44,936 nucleotides of DNA from positions 1-44,936 of IMG/VR virus record IMGVR_UViG_3300028595_000021. The stretch is one strand, 5' to 3'. A program made the translations under genes and the position numbers. The stretch is from a virus. The notes beneath the pieces were generated by a model, which was given only the letters and a program-made list of their open reading frames with translations, had not been told where the DNA came from and searched no databases. This document shows, in pieces, positions 1 to 6,260 of this stretch (its first letter is position 1; each line of letters starts with the position of its first letter).

Positions 1-11
1 GGTATGGCCAC
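1..11 (-). CDS. Start fragment of an ORF cut by the window ends
   Basis: On the minus strand a GTG codon at 11-9 follows an AAGGAG ribosome site with six bases between. Its frame runs off the window after GTG GCC ATA CC. If base 1 is joined to base 44936, the frame continues without a stop into the partial ORF at 44816-44936, giving a complete protein of about 43-45 residues. This is inference from frame and ribosome-site geometry. The rest of 1-51 holds only an eight-codon frame starting at 51 that I do not call a gene. Confidence 0.4.
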
Positions 12-51
12 ACACCACTCCTTCTCACTCCACGTTCCGCACCTCTCGCAT

Positions 52-384
52 TTAATCATGGTTCACCTCCTCCCCCCTGTACTGGATGTGGACATGGGTT
101 GCCTCAAGCAGCACAAGGTATTTTGGACCGAGGATTGTTTTCATCTTCTTGACCCAATTGTCCAGCTCGGGCTGCCCGAGGTCCCGGATTCTGAAATCAA
201 GCGCCCACCCGGTGTAATGCTTCGAGTTTACGCTGTGCCGGCCCTCGACACCGCTGGTGACCGTTGGCACATATCCATGGGTCACAAAATTGGCTGCCGT
301 GACTGCGGCATGGATGATATCCCACATCTGCCACCTGTACCAGGTCATGTGATGCCATACTACGCCTTTCTTGATATTGATCAT
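52..384 (-). CDS. M15-family peptidase, probable endolysin
   Basis: The protein is 110 residues from an ATG at 384 that overlaps the upstream stop (TAATG) and is preceded by GGGAGG. It shows the M15 (VanY / L-alanyl-D-glutamate or D-Ala-D-Ala carboxypeptidase) zinc signature: SKHYTGWALDF gives the His-x6-Asp pair, and the C-terminal ATHVHIQY supplies the third zinc-binding His. Phage proteins of this size and family cut the peptide part of peptidoglycan at lysis. It has no signal peptide or membrane segment, so it should need a holin; the tiny membrane proteins encoded just upstream are candidates. It is the last complete gene of the leftward early operon at the window edge. A six-residue-longer ATG start exists at 402 but has no better ribosome site. 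The family call is firm; the exact bond cut is not known. Confidence 0.85.
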   Translation of the reverse strand: MINIKKGVVWHHMTWYRWQMWDIIHAAVTAANFVTHGYVPTVTSGVEGRHSVNSKHYTGWALDFRIRDLGQPELDNWVKKMKTILGPKYLVLLEATHVHIQYRGEEVNHD

Positions 385-821
385 TATGGCTTTTCCTCCC
401 ACGCTTTCATCTCCTTGAGTACCCTTGCAGGATCATCTGTTATTAAATCAGCAAACCCATACATCACATCAAACTCACCATAAGGGAACTCATCTTGATA
501 TATGATTAGTTTCTTGCCTTGCCCCTTTGCGTAGCCAGCTTCCAAGTGTGATGACTTACCAGCCGGAAGAATTAATAAACAAACATCCGCCCAATCAAGC
601 CACATCTTATCTTCTTTGAATGCTTCCTGCGCTCTTTCGTCTTTCAGGAAATTAATTGCATTTAATTTAGATGGATCACCTATTTCTGAAAAGTGAAACA
701 CATATCTCCCTGACTCGTCATTGCAGAAGGCATCAACATGAAAACCTTCCTCCATTAATATCTTCTGCCACTCTTCAACGTCTAATGCGTTCTTCCAGCT
801 TGATGCTAAGTATATGTTCAT
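384..821 (-). CDS. Nucleoside 2-deoxyribosyltransferase-like protein
   Basis: This protein has 145 residues, starting at ATG 821 after GGAGGACAAGAG. The start overlaps the preceding gene by four bases. The N-terminus (MNIYLASSWKN) and the later WADVCLLILPAG and SHLEAGYAKGQGKKLIIY segments match the Rossmann-like nucleoside 2-deoxyribosyltransferase / DUF4406 fold. In that family the Glu of the SxHxExG motif is the nucleophile and the motif is intact here. Related enzymes move or hydrolyse the deoxyribose-base bond. In phages they are thought to serve nucleotide salvage or base modification, and a role in altering nucleotide signals is conceivable. No partner gene for nucleotide metabolism lies nearby. 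The fold assignment is good; the substrate is unknown. Confidence 0.7.
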   Translation of the reverse strand: MNIYLASSWKNALDVEEWQKILMEEGFHVDAFCNDESGRYVFHFSEIGDPSKLNAINFLKDERAQEAFKEDKMWLDWADVCLLILPAGKSSHLEAGYAKGQGKKLIIYQDEFPYGEFDVMYGFADLITDDPARVLKEMKAWEEKP

Positions 822-1246
822 CTCTTGTCCTCCCACACCCTCACCGCACACTCTGCCCTGATGTCGGCAGGAAGATGGATAAGTCTCCACATTATCAACC
901 TAATATCGTCAGTAAATGGAGAATTGTTATATAGCTTATTGGCGTATTTCAAGTGCAACCTCAATTCCTTCAACCGTTCCTCAACCATCCTCATTTGATT
1001 CAGGTCGACGTCGGGTTGCCAACATGGGAGATTGGTATATAGTTCAAACGATGACCGTTCAGACTTTTTCCTGTATTGTGGGGAATAACCTCCCGGTGGA
1101 AAATGTTCATAATAATATTCCGATGCAAGCCATTTTTCAGACTCACCGTCCACTAGCCCCATAATCTCCGCACACTTGGCACGGAGCTGTTCAATAGGCA
1201 ATAGCCCTCCGTTACTTCCCTCATAATCATTTTCGTGGTCTGTCAT
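818..1246 (-). CDS. Hypothetical protein, 142 aa
   Basis: I do not recognise a family. The ATG at 1246 follows a GGAGGGAGGAC ribosome site, and the gene overlaps the next one by four bases (ATGA), the tight coupling seen across this operon. The protein is hydrophilic and rich in aromatic and charged residues, with a likely helical segment near residues 85-110. A C-terminal LPADIRAECAVRVWE stretch looks like a small helical motif seen in phage hypothetical proteins. It has no signal peptide, membrane span or clear metal-binding cluster. Confidence 0.75.
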   Translation of the reverse strand: MTDHENDYEGSNGGLLPIEQLRAKCAEIMGLVDGESEKWLASEYYYEHFPPGGYSPQYRKKSERSSFELYTNLPCWQPDVDLNQMRMVEERLKELRLHLKYANKLYNNSPFTDDIRLIMWRLIHLPADIRAECAVRVWEDKR

Positions 1247-1264
1247 GGCTTGTCCTCCCTCCTT

Positions 1265-1384
1265 TCACCAAAATATTAAAACCGCTGCCAAGGCTGCCAG
1301 AACCGGCAGCTCATAGGCCAAAATCATTTTCGCGATACCCCACCTTGTTACCGGCGTGAAGCCGCAATATTCTTTAGGTTCCAT
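1265..1384 (-). CDS. Small membrane protein, 39 aa
   Basis: This very short gene begins at ATG 1384, directly behind GAGGAGAG, and ends at TGA 1267-1265. The first half is polar (MEPKEYCGFTPVTRWG). The second half is one hydrophobic helix with alanine and leucine runs ending in IFW, so a single-span inner-membrane protein with the N-terminus inside is likely. It lies four genes before the M15 peptidase in the same operon, next to two other single-span proteins, so a role in lysis (holin or antiholin) is possible but unproven. The ribosome site and tight packing support it as a real gene. Confidence 0.55.
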   Translation of the reverse strand: MEPKEYCGFTPVTRWGIAKMILAYELPVLAALAAVLIFW

Positions 1385-1396
1385 CTCTCCTCCTCG

Positions 1397-1471
1397 CTAC
1401 ATCAAAAGCCATAAAATTATACCAGCGCCCATGAAAAACCCGCAGGCGAACCCTTCCCAAAAATTCATCAT
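1397..1471 (-). CDS. Tiny membrane peptide, 24 aa
   Basis: An ATG ATG pair at 1471-1466 overlaps the stop codon of the upstream 94-residue gene. The frame ends at TAG 1399-1397, twelve bases before the next gene start. The peptide (MMNFWEGFACGFF, then MGAGIILWLLM) is almost wholly hydrophobic with aromatic ends, like a single transmembrane helix. The GGGAG upstream fits a ribosome site for either ATG. Its size and place next to other membrane peptides make it a candidate lysis or membrane-stress factor; no family is recognised. Confidence 0.45.
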   Translation of the reverse strand: MMNFWEGFACGFFMGAGIILWLLM

Positions 1472-1752
1472 CCCATCATCTCCCTTCCGCACATCCCGAC
1501 CGCAAAGGCCAGGGCGGCGCATAGGCACAGCACGAAGATGAACCAGGCAATACTGATGTCCACATCGAACCATGCGCAGTCATTGTTCTTGTTGATCTCT
1601 TCAGGCAGCCTCTCATAAAGGTAGTCCACCGACTCCCCGAAATGGCTATGCCTCCATATGGCCTGGACGTTTCTCTCATGCCCACATTGATACCGCTCGC
1701 AGGCCACCCACTTGTTAACCAGGTGCTTACAGTCCTTGCAATAGGCTTTCAT
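1468..1752 (-). CDS. Zinc-knuckle-like protein with C-terminal membrane helix
   Basis: The protein has 94 residues, starting at ATG 1752 behind AAGGAGG. The N-terminal part carries four cysteines in two pairs (CKDC at 5-8, and C18 and C23 with a following His), a likely zinc-binding site. The middle is acidic and ends in CAWFDVDISI. A hydrophobic helix from about residue 68 to 86 (IAWFIFVLCLCAALAFAV) should anchor the C-terminus in the membrane. Its stop overlaps the start of the 24-residue membrane peptide. Function is unknown; a membrane-tethered zinc domain beside other small membrane proteins is the main observation. Confidence 0.7.
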   Translation of the reverse strand: MKAYCKDCKHLVNKWVACERYQCGHERNVQAIWRHSHFGESVDYLYERLPEEINKNNDCAWFDVDISIAWFIFVLCLCAALAFAVGMCGREMMG

Positions 1753-1764
1753 CCCTCTCCCTCC

Positions 1765-2142
1765 TTACCAGGCAGTATCCATCCCGTACTTGAGATGGAC
1801 CTCACTGTCTTCTGTCGGATCATAATAGCTCGGCCTCCGGGTCTCACCAGCCTGGATCGAACTGGCCGTGCCGCTGGCCATGCACCCCTTGACCCTCATC
1901 AGGACATACTCAAACCTCCAGCCGTCTTCAGTTTTATGAAACCGAATAAGCATGGCCCGATCCTCATAATCCTTGAGCTTGCTCTTCACCCTGGCCCTCA
2001 GGTTGTAGCCAAGCGTTTCAGCCTGCTGCCTCAACTCTTCTGCCACCATTCGGACCAGGTCCTCTGTCCACGGCCTGCCGGGTATCTCAATCACCACCAG
2101 GTCCTCGTCAATGATCTCGTCATGCACTGCTATGCCGTTCAT
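1765..2142 (-). CDS. Hypothetical protein, 125 aa
   Basis: The chosen start is ATG 2142 because it follows AAGGAGG with proper spacing and overlaps the upstream stop by four bases; a 22-residue longer frame has no ribosome site. The protein mixes beta strands and helices (DEDLVVIEIPG, then an amphipathic helix near residues 30-50 and a FEYVLMRVKG strand). No motif, signal or membrane segment is visible and I recognise no family. A compact soluble alpha/beta protein of the early operon is all that can be said. Confidence 0.7.
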   Translation of the reverse strand: MNGIAVHDEIIDEDLVVIEIPGRPWTEDLVRMVAEELRQQAETLGYNLRARVKSKLKDYEDRAMLIRFHKTEDGWRFEYVLMRVKGCMASGTASSIQAGETRRPSYYDPTEDSEVHLKYGMDTAW

Positions 2143-2726
2143 CGCCACTTCCTCCCTTCCCATGGCTTGCTGCTTCCTATGGTCTTGTTCGTTGAGAAGC
2201 AATGCCATGTTATATCATTAAAGTCCTCAGTAATTAATGTTGGCGTTATCCACTTTGCATCCGGCTTGCCTTTCACCTTATATCTGCTGTCAACGATATC
2301 CTCCACGTACCACCAGGAGCGCTGGCCTCCGTTAAGGCCGAGGATGATAGCCATGTGGGACCCCTCCCTGTTAATATTGTAATAAATGTACGGCCTGTAC
2401 CTCTTGTGCTTATTTATATCGTTGATAAGGTATCGGGGATAAGGATAGTCCTGGGCGCAAGTAAACATACTGCTACTCTTCTTCACCTCAACCAGTAGGT
2501 CGGAGTCTGGCAGATGAATAATGATGTCACCCACCTTGTCGCCGTGACTGCCTCTCTGATCAAAGGTGGGTGAATGGTCCTTTCGAGGCCTTGTGGTCTT
2601 GAATCCCCTTTCATTCAGCCAACGCTCAATGAATGCCTCCTTTGCCTTTGCGCCCTTGGCTGTCACCAGGAATTGCTTGTGAATCTTGGCCTTCTCCTCT
2701 TCCGTTAAGTCATCATCGCTAAACAT
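2139..2726 (-). CDS. Hjc-like PD-(D/E)XK endonuclease
   Basis: The protein has 195 residues from ATG 2726 (TGATG overlap with the upstream gene; AAAGGTGG ribosome site). After a helical N-terminus it has KGAKAKEAFIERWLNERGF, which resembles the N-terminal KGxxxE helix of archaeal-type Holliday-junction resolvases. It is followed by the core GDIIIHLPDSDLLVEVKK. This supplies the conserved Asp of the GD turn and the E-x-K pair, and so a full PD-(D/E)XK metal site. Such enzymes nick branched or specific DNA. The genome also encodes a RusA-type resolvase upstream in the same operon, so this one may serve another step, for example host-DNA cutting. The motif evidence is good, the substrate is inference. 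Confidence 0.6.
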   Translation of the reverse strand: MFSDDDLTEEEKAKIHKQFLVTAKGAKAKEAFIERWLNERGFKTTRPRKDHSPTFDQRGSHGDKVGDIIIHLPDSDLLVEVKKSSSMFTCAQDYPYPRYLINDINKHKRYRPYIYYNINREGSHMAIILGLNGGQRSWWYVEDIVDSRYKVKGKPDAKWITPTLITEDFNDITWHCFSTNKTIGSSKPWEGRKWR

Positions 2727-3160
2727 CACGCCACCTTTGTCACAGGCCAAATCTTTTCGACCAGGTAGCCTTCGATGTTCCCGATCCCGGCAGCGCTGTC
2801 ATACACCGCCCCGTCATGCCACACCACAACGTGCCTGGAGTCCGGGCCGAATCGGTCGATGATCTCCACCGTCTGTGAAGCCACTGTGATATAGGCGGTC
2901 TCGATGTGTTCCAGCGTGGTCATCACCTCAAGCTGTTCCCTTTTCTCCAAAGGACTCAACTGGAGATCAAACCCGTATCCCATGACGTAGCCACGTTCCG
3001 CCAGGTAGCAATAGGCATCATAGTCTCGCCATGGCGGCCCCCCAAGGCCTCTCGACTTCGCCCACCTCTCAAAGTCAACCAGGTTGTCGTGGCCCACGAT
3101 CATCGAGGCTGCACAGCCTACGCACGTGTGTTCACCCCTCTTCTGCACTATTAATTCCAT
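2726..3160 (-). CDS. Papain-like (C39-type) cysteine protease fold
   Basis: The protein has 144 residues from ATG 3160 after AAAGGAGGTGAGAGGC. It shows the layout of C39-like peptidase folds: an N-terminal Gln (Q6) a few residues before a Cys motif (HTCVGCAASM, Cys13 or Cys16), and a C-terminal His in RHVVVWHDG followed by AVYDSAAG, supplying the Asp/Asn position. All catalytic positions seem present. In bacteria this fold trims leader peptides or acts in toxins. Here it may process a phage or host protein, or be a phage-specific amidase-like enzyme. It overlaps its upstream neighbour by 29 bases, more than is usual here. No family member with known phage role comes to mind. Confidence 0.55.
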   Translation of the reverse strand: MELIVQKRGEHTCVGCAASMIVGHDNLVDFERWAKSRGLGGPPWRDYDAYCYLAERGYVMGYGFDLQLSPLEKREQLEVMTTLEHIETAYITVASQTVEIIDRFGPDSRHVVVWHDGAVYDSAAGIGNIEGYLVEKIWPVTKVA

Positions 3161-3338
3161 TGCCTCTCACCTCCTTTGCGCACTTGGGACAGATGTATGG
3201 ATACTCTATATTTACCGTGGGAGCCGGGTCTCCCTGATGCTCATCATCCTTGTCCAATGTGCGCAGTTCTGGTTCATTGAAACCGGCCTCTGCCACCTCC
3301 CTGCAATGCAGGCACTTCACCAAGTAATACGTCCTCAT
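3132..3338 (-). CDS. Small zinc-ribbon protein, 68 aa
   Basis: The ATG at 3338 sits behind AAAGGAGGTAAG. Two cysteine knuckles about 40 residues apart (KCLHC near the N-terminus and ICPKC near residue 51) are arranged as a zinc ribbon, the usual DNA- or protein-binding fold of small phage proteins. The region between is acidic. Its end overlaps the next gene by 29 bases. No specific function is visible. Confidence 0.7.
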   Translation of the reverse strand: MRTYYLVKCLHCREVAEAGFNEPELRTLDKDDEHQGDPAPTVNIEYPYICPKCAKEVRGNGINSAEEG

Positions 3339-3348
3339 CTTACCTCCT

Positions 3349-3816
3349 TTACATTTCGAGCAGCACCTTCAGCGCCGCATTATACGCCTCTTCATAGCCG
3401 TACCCTATTTTTTGATACAGGTCCTTCTTCATGCCACCATCAAGCTGCTGGTAGCATGAATAGCAGAAGGAGAAACCCTTCTTCTTGCTCTCTCCACAAG
3501 CACACTCCTCGCTCATCAATTCCTTGTAATAGAACTGCCGGTCAGGTGTATCGGTCCTATGGTCCCGCCCCTTCCTCTTCTTTGGCTCCTCCTTCTTCCC
3601 ATGCAGCGCCTCGCTGTGCGCCTTTACAGTTTCATCCTCCGGGTCGTCATCGACCCGTGGCGGCCTTATCTCGCAATGATACCCCTTGTACATGCTGTAC
3701 TTCTTGACCGCCGCCTCTACATCCTTCTTTGTGTTGTACAATCCGATGGTGATCTGCCCGGTCTCTTCATTGACCAGGTGCATCTCCCATAGATGATCCC
3801 TCGGTAAATCGTTCAT
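3349..3816 (-). CDS. Zinc-binding hypothetical protein, 155 aa
   Basis: The start at ATG 3816 follows AAGGAGAAGGGACG. The N-terminal ~55 residues look like a small alpha/beta domain. A charged linker (KKEEPKKRKGRDHR) follows, then a four-cysteine cluster (ECACGES with FCYSCYQQL about residues 106-124) typical of a treble-clef or zinc-ribbon fold. The end is helical (YGYEEAYNAALKVLLEM). The linker makes a nucleic-acid-binding role plausible. It overlaps its neighbour by four bases. I do not recognise the family. Confidence 0.7.
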   Translation of the reverse strand: MNDLPRDHLWEMHLVNEETGQITIGLYNTKKDVEAAVKKYSMYKGYHCEIRPPRVDDDPEDETVKAHSEALHGKKEEPKKRKGRDHRTDTPDRQFYYKELMSEECACGESKKKGFSFCYSCYQQLDGGMKKDLYQKIGYGYEEAYNAALKVLLEM

Positions 3817-4070
3817 CGTCCCTTCTCCTTTTTCTTCTCGATTCGCCGCTCAGACACAAGCCCCCCACGAGCCATGAGCCAGATGTCCACCATGTGGGTG
3901 TAGGTCATGTTGTGGTAAATCTTGCGCCGCTTCCCGTCAGTGCATAACCGGACCTCTTCTTTCTCCATGATGATCCCGGAGGCCTTCATGGGCGGCAACC
4001 ACTTGGCCCTCAGGGTCCTCACTGATACGTCCAGGTATGCGGCTATAGCCTTGTTGCCCTTCAGTTGCAT
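3813..4070 (-). CDS. Helix-turn-helix protein, 85 aa
   Basis: ATG 4070 overlaps the RusA stop (TGATG), with GGGGGA upstream; a GTG one codon earlier is less likely. Residues 5-30 (GNKAIAAYLDVSVRTLRAKW) form a helix-turn-helix with the spacing of excisionase/MerR-type or small-terminase-type DNA binders. A basic, likely wing region (GKRRKIYHNM) follows. The C-terminus is strongly basic (RRIEKKKEKGR). It could be a transcription regulator of the early operon or a DNA-recognition protein. Operator sites cannot be assigned from this window. Confidence 0.65.
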   Translation of the reverse strand: MQLKGNKAIAAYLDVSVRTLRAKWLPPMKASGIIMEKEEVRLCTDGKRRKIYHNMTYTHMVDIWLMARGGLVSERRIEKKKEKGR

Positions 4071-4438
4071 CACGTATCCCCCTGCTCGACTATGATCACA
4101 TCAACCCCGTGCCTTGGTGCCTTAAGAAACCGTTCTGTCCAGCCGCTGATGTACCTGGGACTGTCGTTGTCCAGCACGCCTGCTTCGACCATCCCATCAA
4201 GGACGTACTTCTTGGCAAACGAGACGTTGTCCATGTCCCTCTTGCGGTTAGGCTCGTACCACGTAAATTGCAAGAACACCGGCTGCCTTGACTTTCTCAG
4301 GCGCTGCTGCTTGCAATGCATCTTCACAAGGTATGTTAACTCCGACTTCTCCTTGTGGTAATTAGCCCAATGGCGCTTAGCCTTCCGCAGGGTGTCGTTT
4401 AGCGATGGAAACTTCTTACCTATCGTCAATCGTTGCAC
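4070..4438 (-). CDS. rusA: RusA-family Holliday-junction resolvase
   Basis: This protein has 122 residues. I chose GTG 4438 because an AGGAGG site lies six bases upstream; an in-frame GTG at 4462 has none. The RusA hallmark is present: KRDMDNVSFAKKYVLDGMVEAGVLDNDSPRY, written here in part, carries the Asp cluster and the Lys used in metal-dependent cleavage of four-way junctions. The C-terminus has the usual strand DVIIVEQ. RusA proteins work as dimers and resolve replication or recombination intermediates before packaging. This fits the RecE/RecT pair in the opposite operon. The gene overlaps its upstream neighbour by 23 bases. Confidence 0.88.
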   Translation of the reverse strand: MQRLTIGKKFPSLNDTLRKAKRHWANYHKEKSELTYLVKMHCKQQRLRKSRQPVFLQFTWYEPNRKRDMDNVSFAKKYVLDGMVEAGVLDNDSPRYISGWTERFLKAPRHGVDVIIVEQGDT

Positions 4439-4730
4439 GGTACACCTCCTCTTCGCAGTCACTGATGTACGCCTTCACTGCGTGCCATAGCCCGGCCCCG
4501 TTCTTCCGGCCCCAGGCCGTTTCGTAGTATCCATTTTTGTCCGTTTCCATACCGAGCCGCCTGGCCAGGATTTCTCCATTCTGGAGGGCCTTGTCATGTT
4601 CCATGTCCACCTCCAATTTGTATTTCGGGTCACCCGATTCAATCTCCTCATCACACCAGGTTGCCTCTGGCTGATCATACTGGAGCCAGATATGCCTTGG
4701 TGGGTCCCATCCCCAGTCGTTTTTTACCAT
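4416..4730 (-). CDS. Hypothetical acidic protein, 104 aa
   Basis: ATG 4730 is preceded by GGAGGAAAAGCGA and overlaps the previous gene by seven bases; a 34-residue longer frame lacks a ribosome site. The protein is rich in Trp, Asp and Glu, with a mostly helical centre (EHDKALQNGEILARRLG). No motif, signal or membrane span is visible. It is probably a small soluble early protein; no function can be given. Confidence 0.65.
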   Translation of the reverse strand: MVKNDWGWDPPRHIWLQYDQPEATWCDEEIESGDPKYKLEVDMEHDKALQNGEILARRLGMETDKNGYYETAWGRKNGAGLWHAVKAYISDCEEEVYRATIDDR

Positions 4731-4936
4731 TCGCTTTTCCTCCTGTAGATAAACATGCCACGGTTGAATAATCGGCAAAGGACGCTTCCCGGCAAATTGA
4801 TCATAAACGCCGCTGGCTTTGGATTGGCCCAATTGGTTCCAGGCACCACAACAGCCTCTTTCCTCTGCGCACTGGCATGTAAGTCATTAAGGTCGTGGAT
4901 TCTATTCTCCCAATTGTACTTAACAACTCTGTCCAT
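4724..4936 (-). CDS. Hypothetical protein, 70 aa
   Basis: The ATG at 4936 overlaps the stop of the replication protein (TGATG arrangement) and shares its GGAG site. The protein has an N-terminal helix and a basic C-terminus (CRLFNRGMFIYRRKSEW). The frame is kept open between two tightly coupled genes, which is the main support. No family or function is recognised. Confidence 0.55.
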   Translation of the reverse strand: MDRVVKYNWENRIHDLNDLHASAQRKEAVVVPGTNWANPKPAAFMINLPGSVLCRLFNRGMFIYRRKSEW

Positions 4937-5805
4937 CACATCTCCTTCCCGGCAAAGGCCTTCTCAAAAACCTTCTCAAGCTCCTTCGGCATAGGCCTCG
5001 CCGACTTGACCATGCAGTCATAGCACTCACCCTCTGCATGGACGGGTTTGTTGCAACCTTCATGCTTGCACCTCTCGACCTTCTTCGCTGCGCCACCATT
5101 GGTGGGGTCCTTCGGCATGATCCCCCTCTCCTTCATCGAGTCCGCCACCCAACCAACCAGTGCATGGTAATCCGACTTGTACTTCTTGCCGGTGCGCATC
5201 TTGTAGTTGTTCAGGAACTCGATCATCTCAGGAGCAACGTCACCCCACTTCGCATTGAGCTGCTCATACTGCTGGTCAGTCAAGTAGACGTCATCGAGGT
5301 AGCGTGTTTTTTTGTCTCCCTTCTCTTCATCTTCCTTTCTATTCCCTTCCTTTCCCTTCAGGGATACCTGTTTGTCACGTGTAGCAAACACGGCCCCCTC
5401 CGGGAGTTTACTCTCATCAACACTATAGGATGCTCTCTTACGGTTGCCGGTTTCCTGTATGCTACAGTTAAGCCACGGCGGAAGTGGAAGACTGGGCGGA
5501 GGAGGGTTCCTCAGGATTTGATGTTTGTGAAAGTTTTTCAGCCACAAATATTGTTTCCCGTTGACTTCATACGGGATAACCTTGCCATGTTGGCAAAGCG
5601 TGTTAAAGGTGTTCTCTATGTCCGTCACGGACGCCTTGAGCGCTCCACACTGAAGCTTGAAGTCCGGTGGATAATACTCAAGGCAACCGCTGTCCTCGGC
5701 CAGCATCCATGAGATAAGATAGAGGTGCAGGCCGGTGTTACCGATGGCCTCCTGCAACCGGGAGTCCTGGTAAAGCTCGATATTCACCATCCTCTTTTTG
5801 CTCAC
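4936..5805 (-). CDS. Phage replication initiation protein
   Basis: The protein has 289 residues, starting at ATG 5805 with a four-base overlap to the regulator upstream. The N-terminal ~100 residues (IELYQDSRLQEAIGNTGLHLYLISWML and a following WLKNFHKHQ strand) look like the winged-helix domain of phage replisome organisers. A low-complexity charged linker (about residues 140-165) follows. Then comes a DnaD/replisome-organiser-like helical segment (EFLNNYKMRTGKKYKSDYHALVGWV), and last a Cys knuckle (CKHEGC with CYDC near residue 265). Position right after a Cro-like gene mirrors lambda cro-O. With no polymerase or helicase in the window it most likely loads host replication proteins at an origin. 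The linker coding DNA is unusually purine-rich (5330-5367) and could hold the origin. Confidence 0.75.
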   Translation of the reverse strand: MSKKRMVNIELYQDSRLQEAIGNTGLHLYLISWMLAEDSGCLEYYPPDFKLQCGALKASVTDIENTFNTLCQHGKVIPYEVNGKQYLWLKNFHKHQILRNPPPPSLPLPPWLNCSIQETGNRKRASYSVDESKLPEGAVFATRDKQVSLKGKEGNRKEDEEKGDKKTRYLDDVYLTDQQYEQLNAKWGDVAPEMIEFLNNYKMRTGKKYKSDYHALVGWVADSMKERGIMPKDPTNGGAAKKVERCKHEGCNKPVHAEGECYDCMVKSARPMPKELEKVFEKAFAGKEM

Positions 5806-6011
5806 GATGCCCTCCTTATAAACAGGTCTTCAGGTTCAACGTCAAGGACCTCGGCCAGCTTGTACACCGTTGAAAGCTTTGTGCTGCCTTGCTTTAGGAT
5901 ATACTCTACGCCGGTCTTGGTCATCTCCAGCCGTTGTGCCAGGTCGAATGTTGTCATCCGCTTTTTAATAAGGATGCCCTCAATCATCTGCACGTTTAAT
6001 AATCGTTTCAA
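5802..6011 (-). CDS. Cro/CI-like helix-turn-helix regulator
   Basis: The protein has 69 residues. A TTG at 6011 lies eight bases behind GGGAGG; the in-frame GTG at 6020 would sit inside that ribosome site, and an ATG at 5987 is an alternative. The XRE-type fold is plain: MTTFDLAQRLEMTKTGVEYIL contains helices 2 and 3, and LSTVYKLAEVLDVEPEDLF is the classic closing motif. It is the first gene behind the leftward promoter, as Cro is in lambda. It probably binds operators in the 6012-6250 divergent region to set early transcription. No separate CI-type repressor with a dimerisation domain is present. Confidence 0.85.
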   Translation of the reverse strand: MKRLLNVQMIEGILIKKRMTTFDLAQRLEMTKTGVEYILKQGSTKLSTVYKLAEVLDVEPEDLFIRRAS

Positions 6012-6043
6012 GCGTATCACCTCCCTTAATAATATTTGAGAAC

Positions 6044-6071
6044 AGTATAACTACCTGATTTTGCATGTCAA
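6044..6071 (-). promoter_or_regulatory. Strong leftward early promoter (sigma70 type)
   Basis: On the minus strand a perfect TTGACA (6071-6066) and a TATACT (6049-6044) are 16 bases apart. Transcription would start near 6037, a few bases before the GGGAGG site of the regulator gene. It is the best promoter match in the window and probably drives the whole leftward early operon. Confidence 0.8.
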
Positions 6072-6177
6072 CAAGTTTTTCTTTACACTCTTGCCGCACC
6101 CATTCTCGCACTCCGTTGGGCTTAAACGCAACCGGCCACGCTTTCCGTTGGACGTAAGTTATTGAATAATGGGAGAA

Positions 6178-6207
6178 ATAAAAAAAAATAAAAAAAAATA
6201 AAAAAAA
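6178..6207. repeat. Phased A-tracts upstream of rightward promoter
   Basis: Three A-tracts of eight to nine bases are separated by single T residues at 6179, 6189 and 6199, an exact 10-base period. They end four bases before the -35 box at 6211. Phased A-tracts bend DNA, and A-rich sequence at this position acts as an UP element binding the RNA polymerase alpha subunit. An imperfect palindrome TTATTGAATAA lies at 6159-6169 and may be an operator. Confidence 0.65.
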
Positions 6208-6210
6208 CTG

Positions 6211-6239
6211 TTGACTTTCCCAAAAATATGAATTATTTT
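6211..6239 (+). promoter_or_regulatory. Rightward early promoter (sigma70 type)
   Basis: TTGACT at 6211-6216 and TATTTT at 6234-6239 are 17 bases apart. The A-tracts directly upstream would strengthen it. The predicted start near 6246 lies just before the first helix of the structured leader, so the RNA element would form the 5' end of the transcript. Confidence 0.65.
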
Positions 6240-6260
6240 GTAGTCGTTCTTTGACAATCT

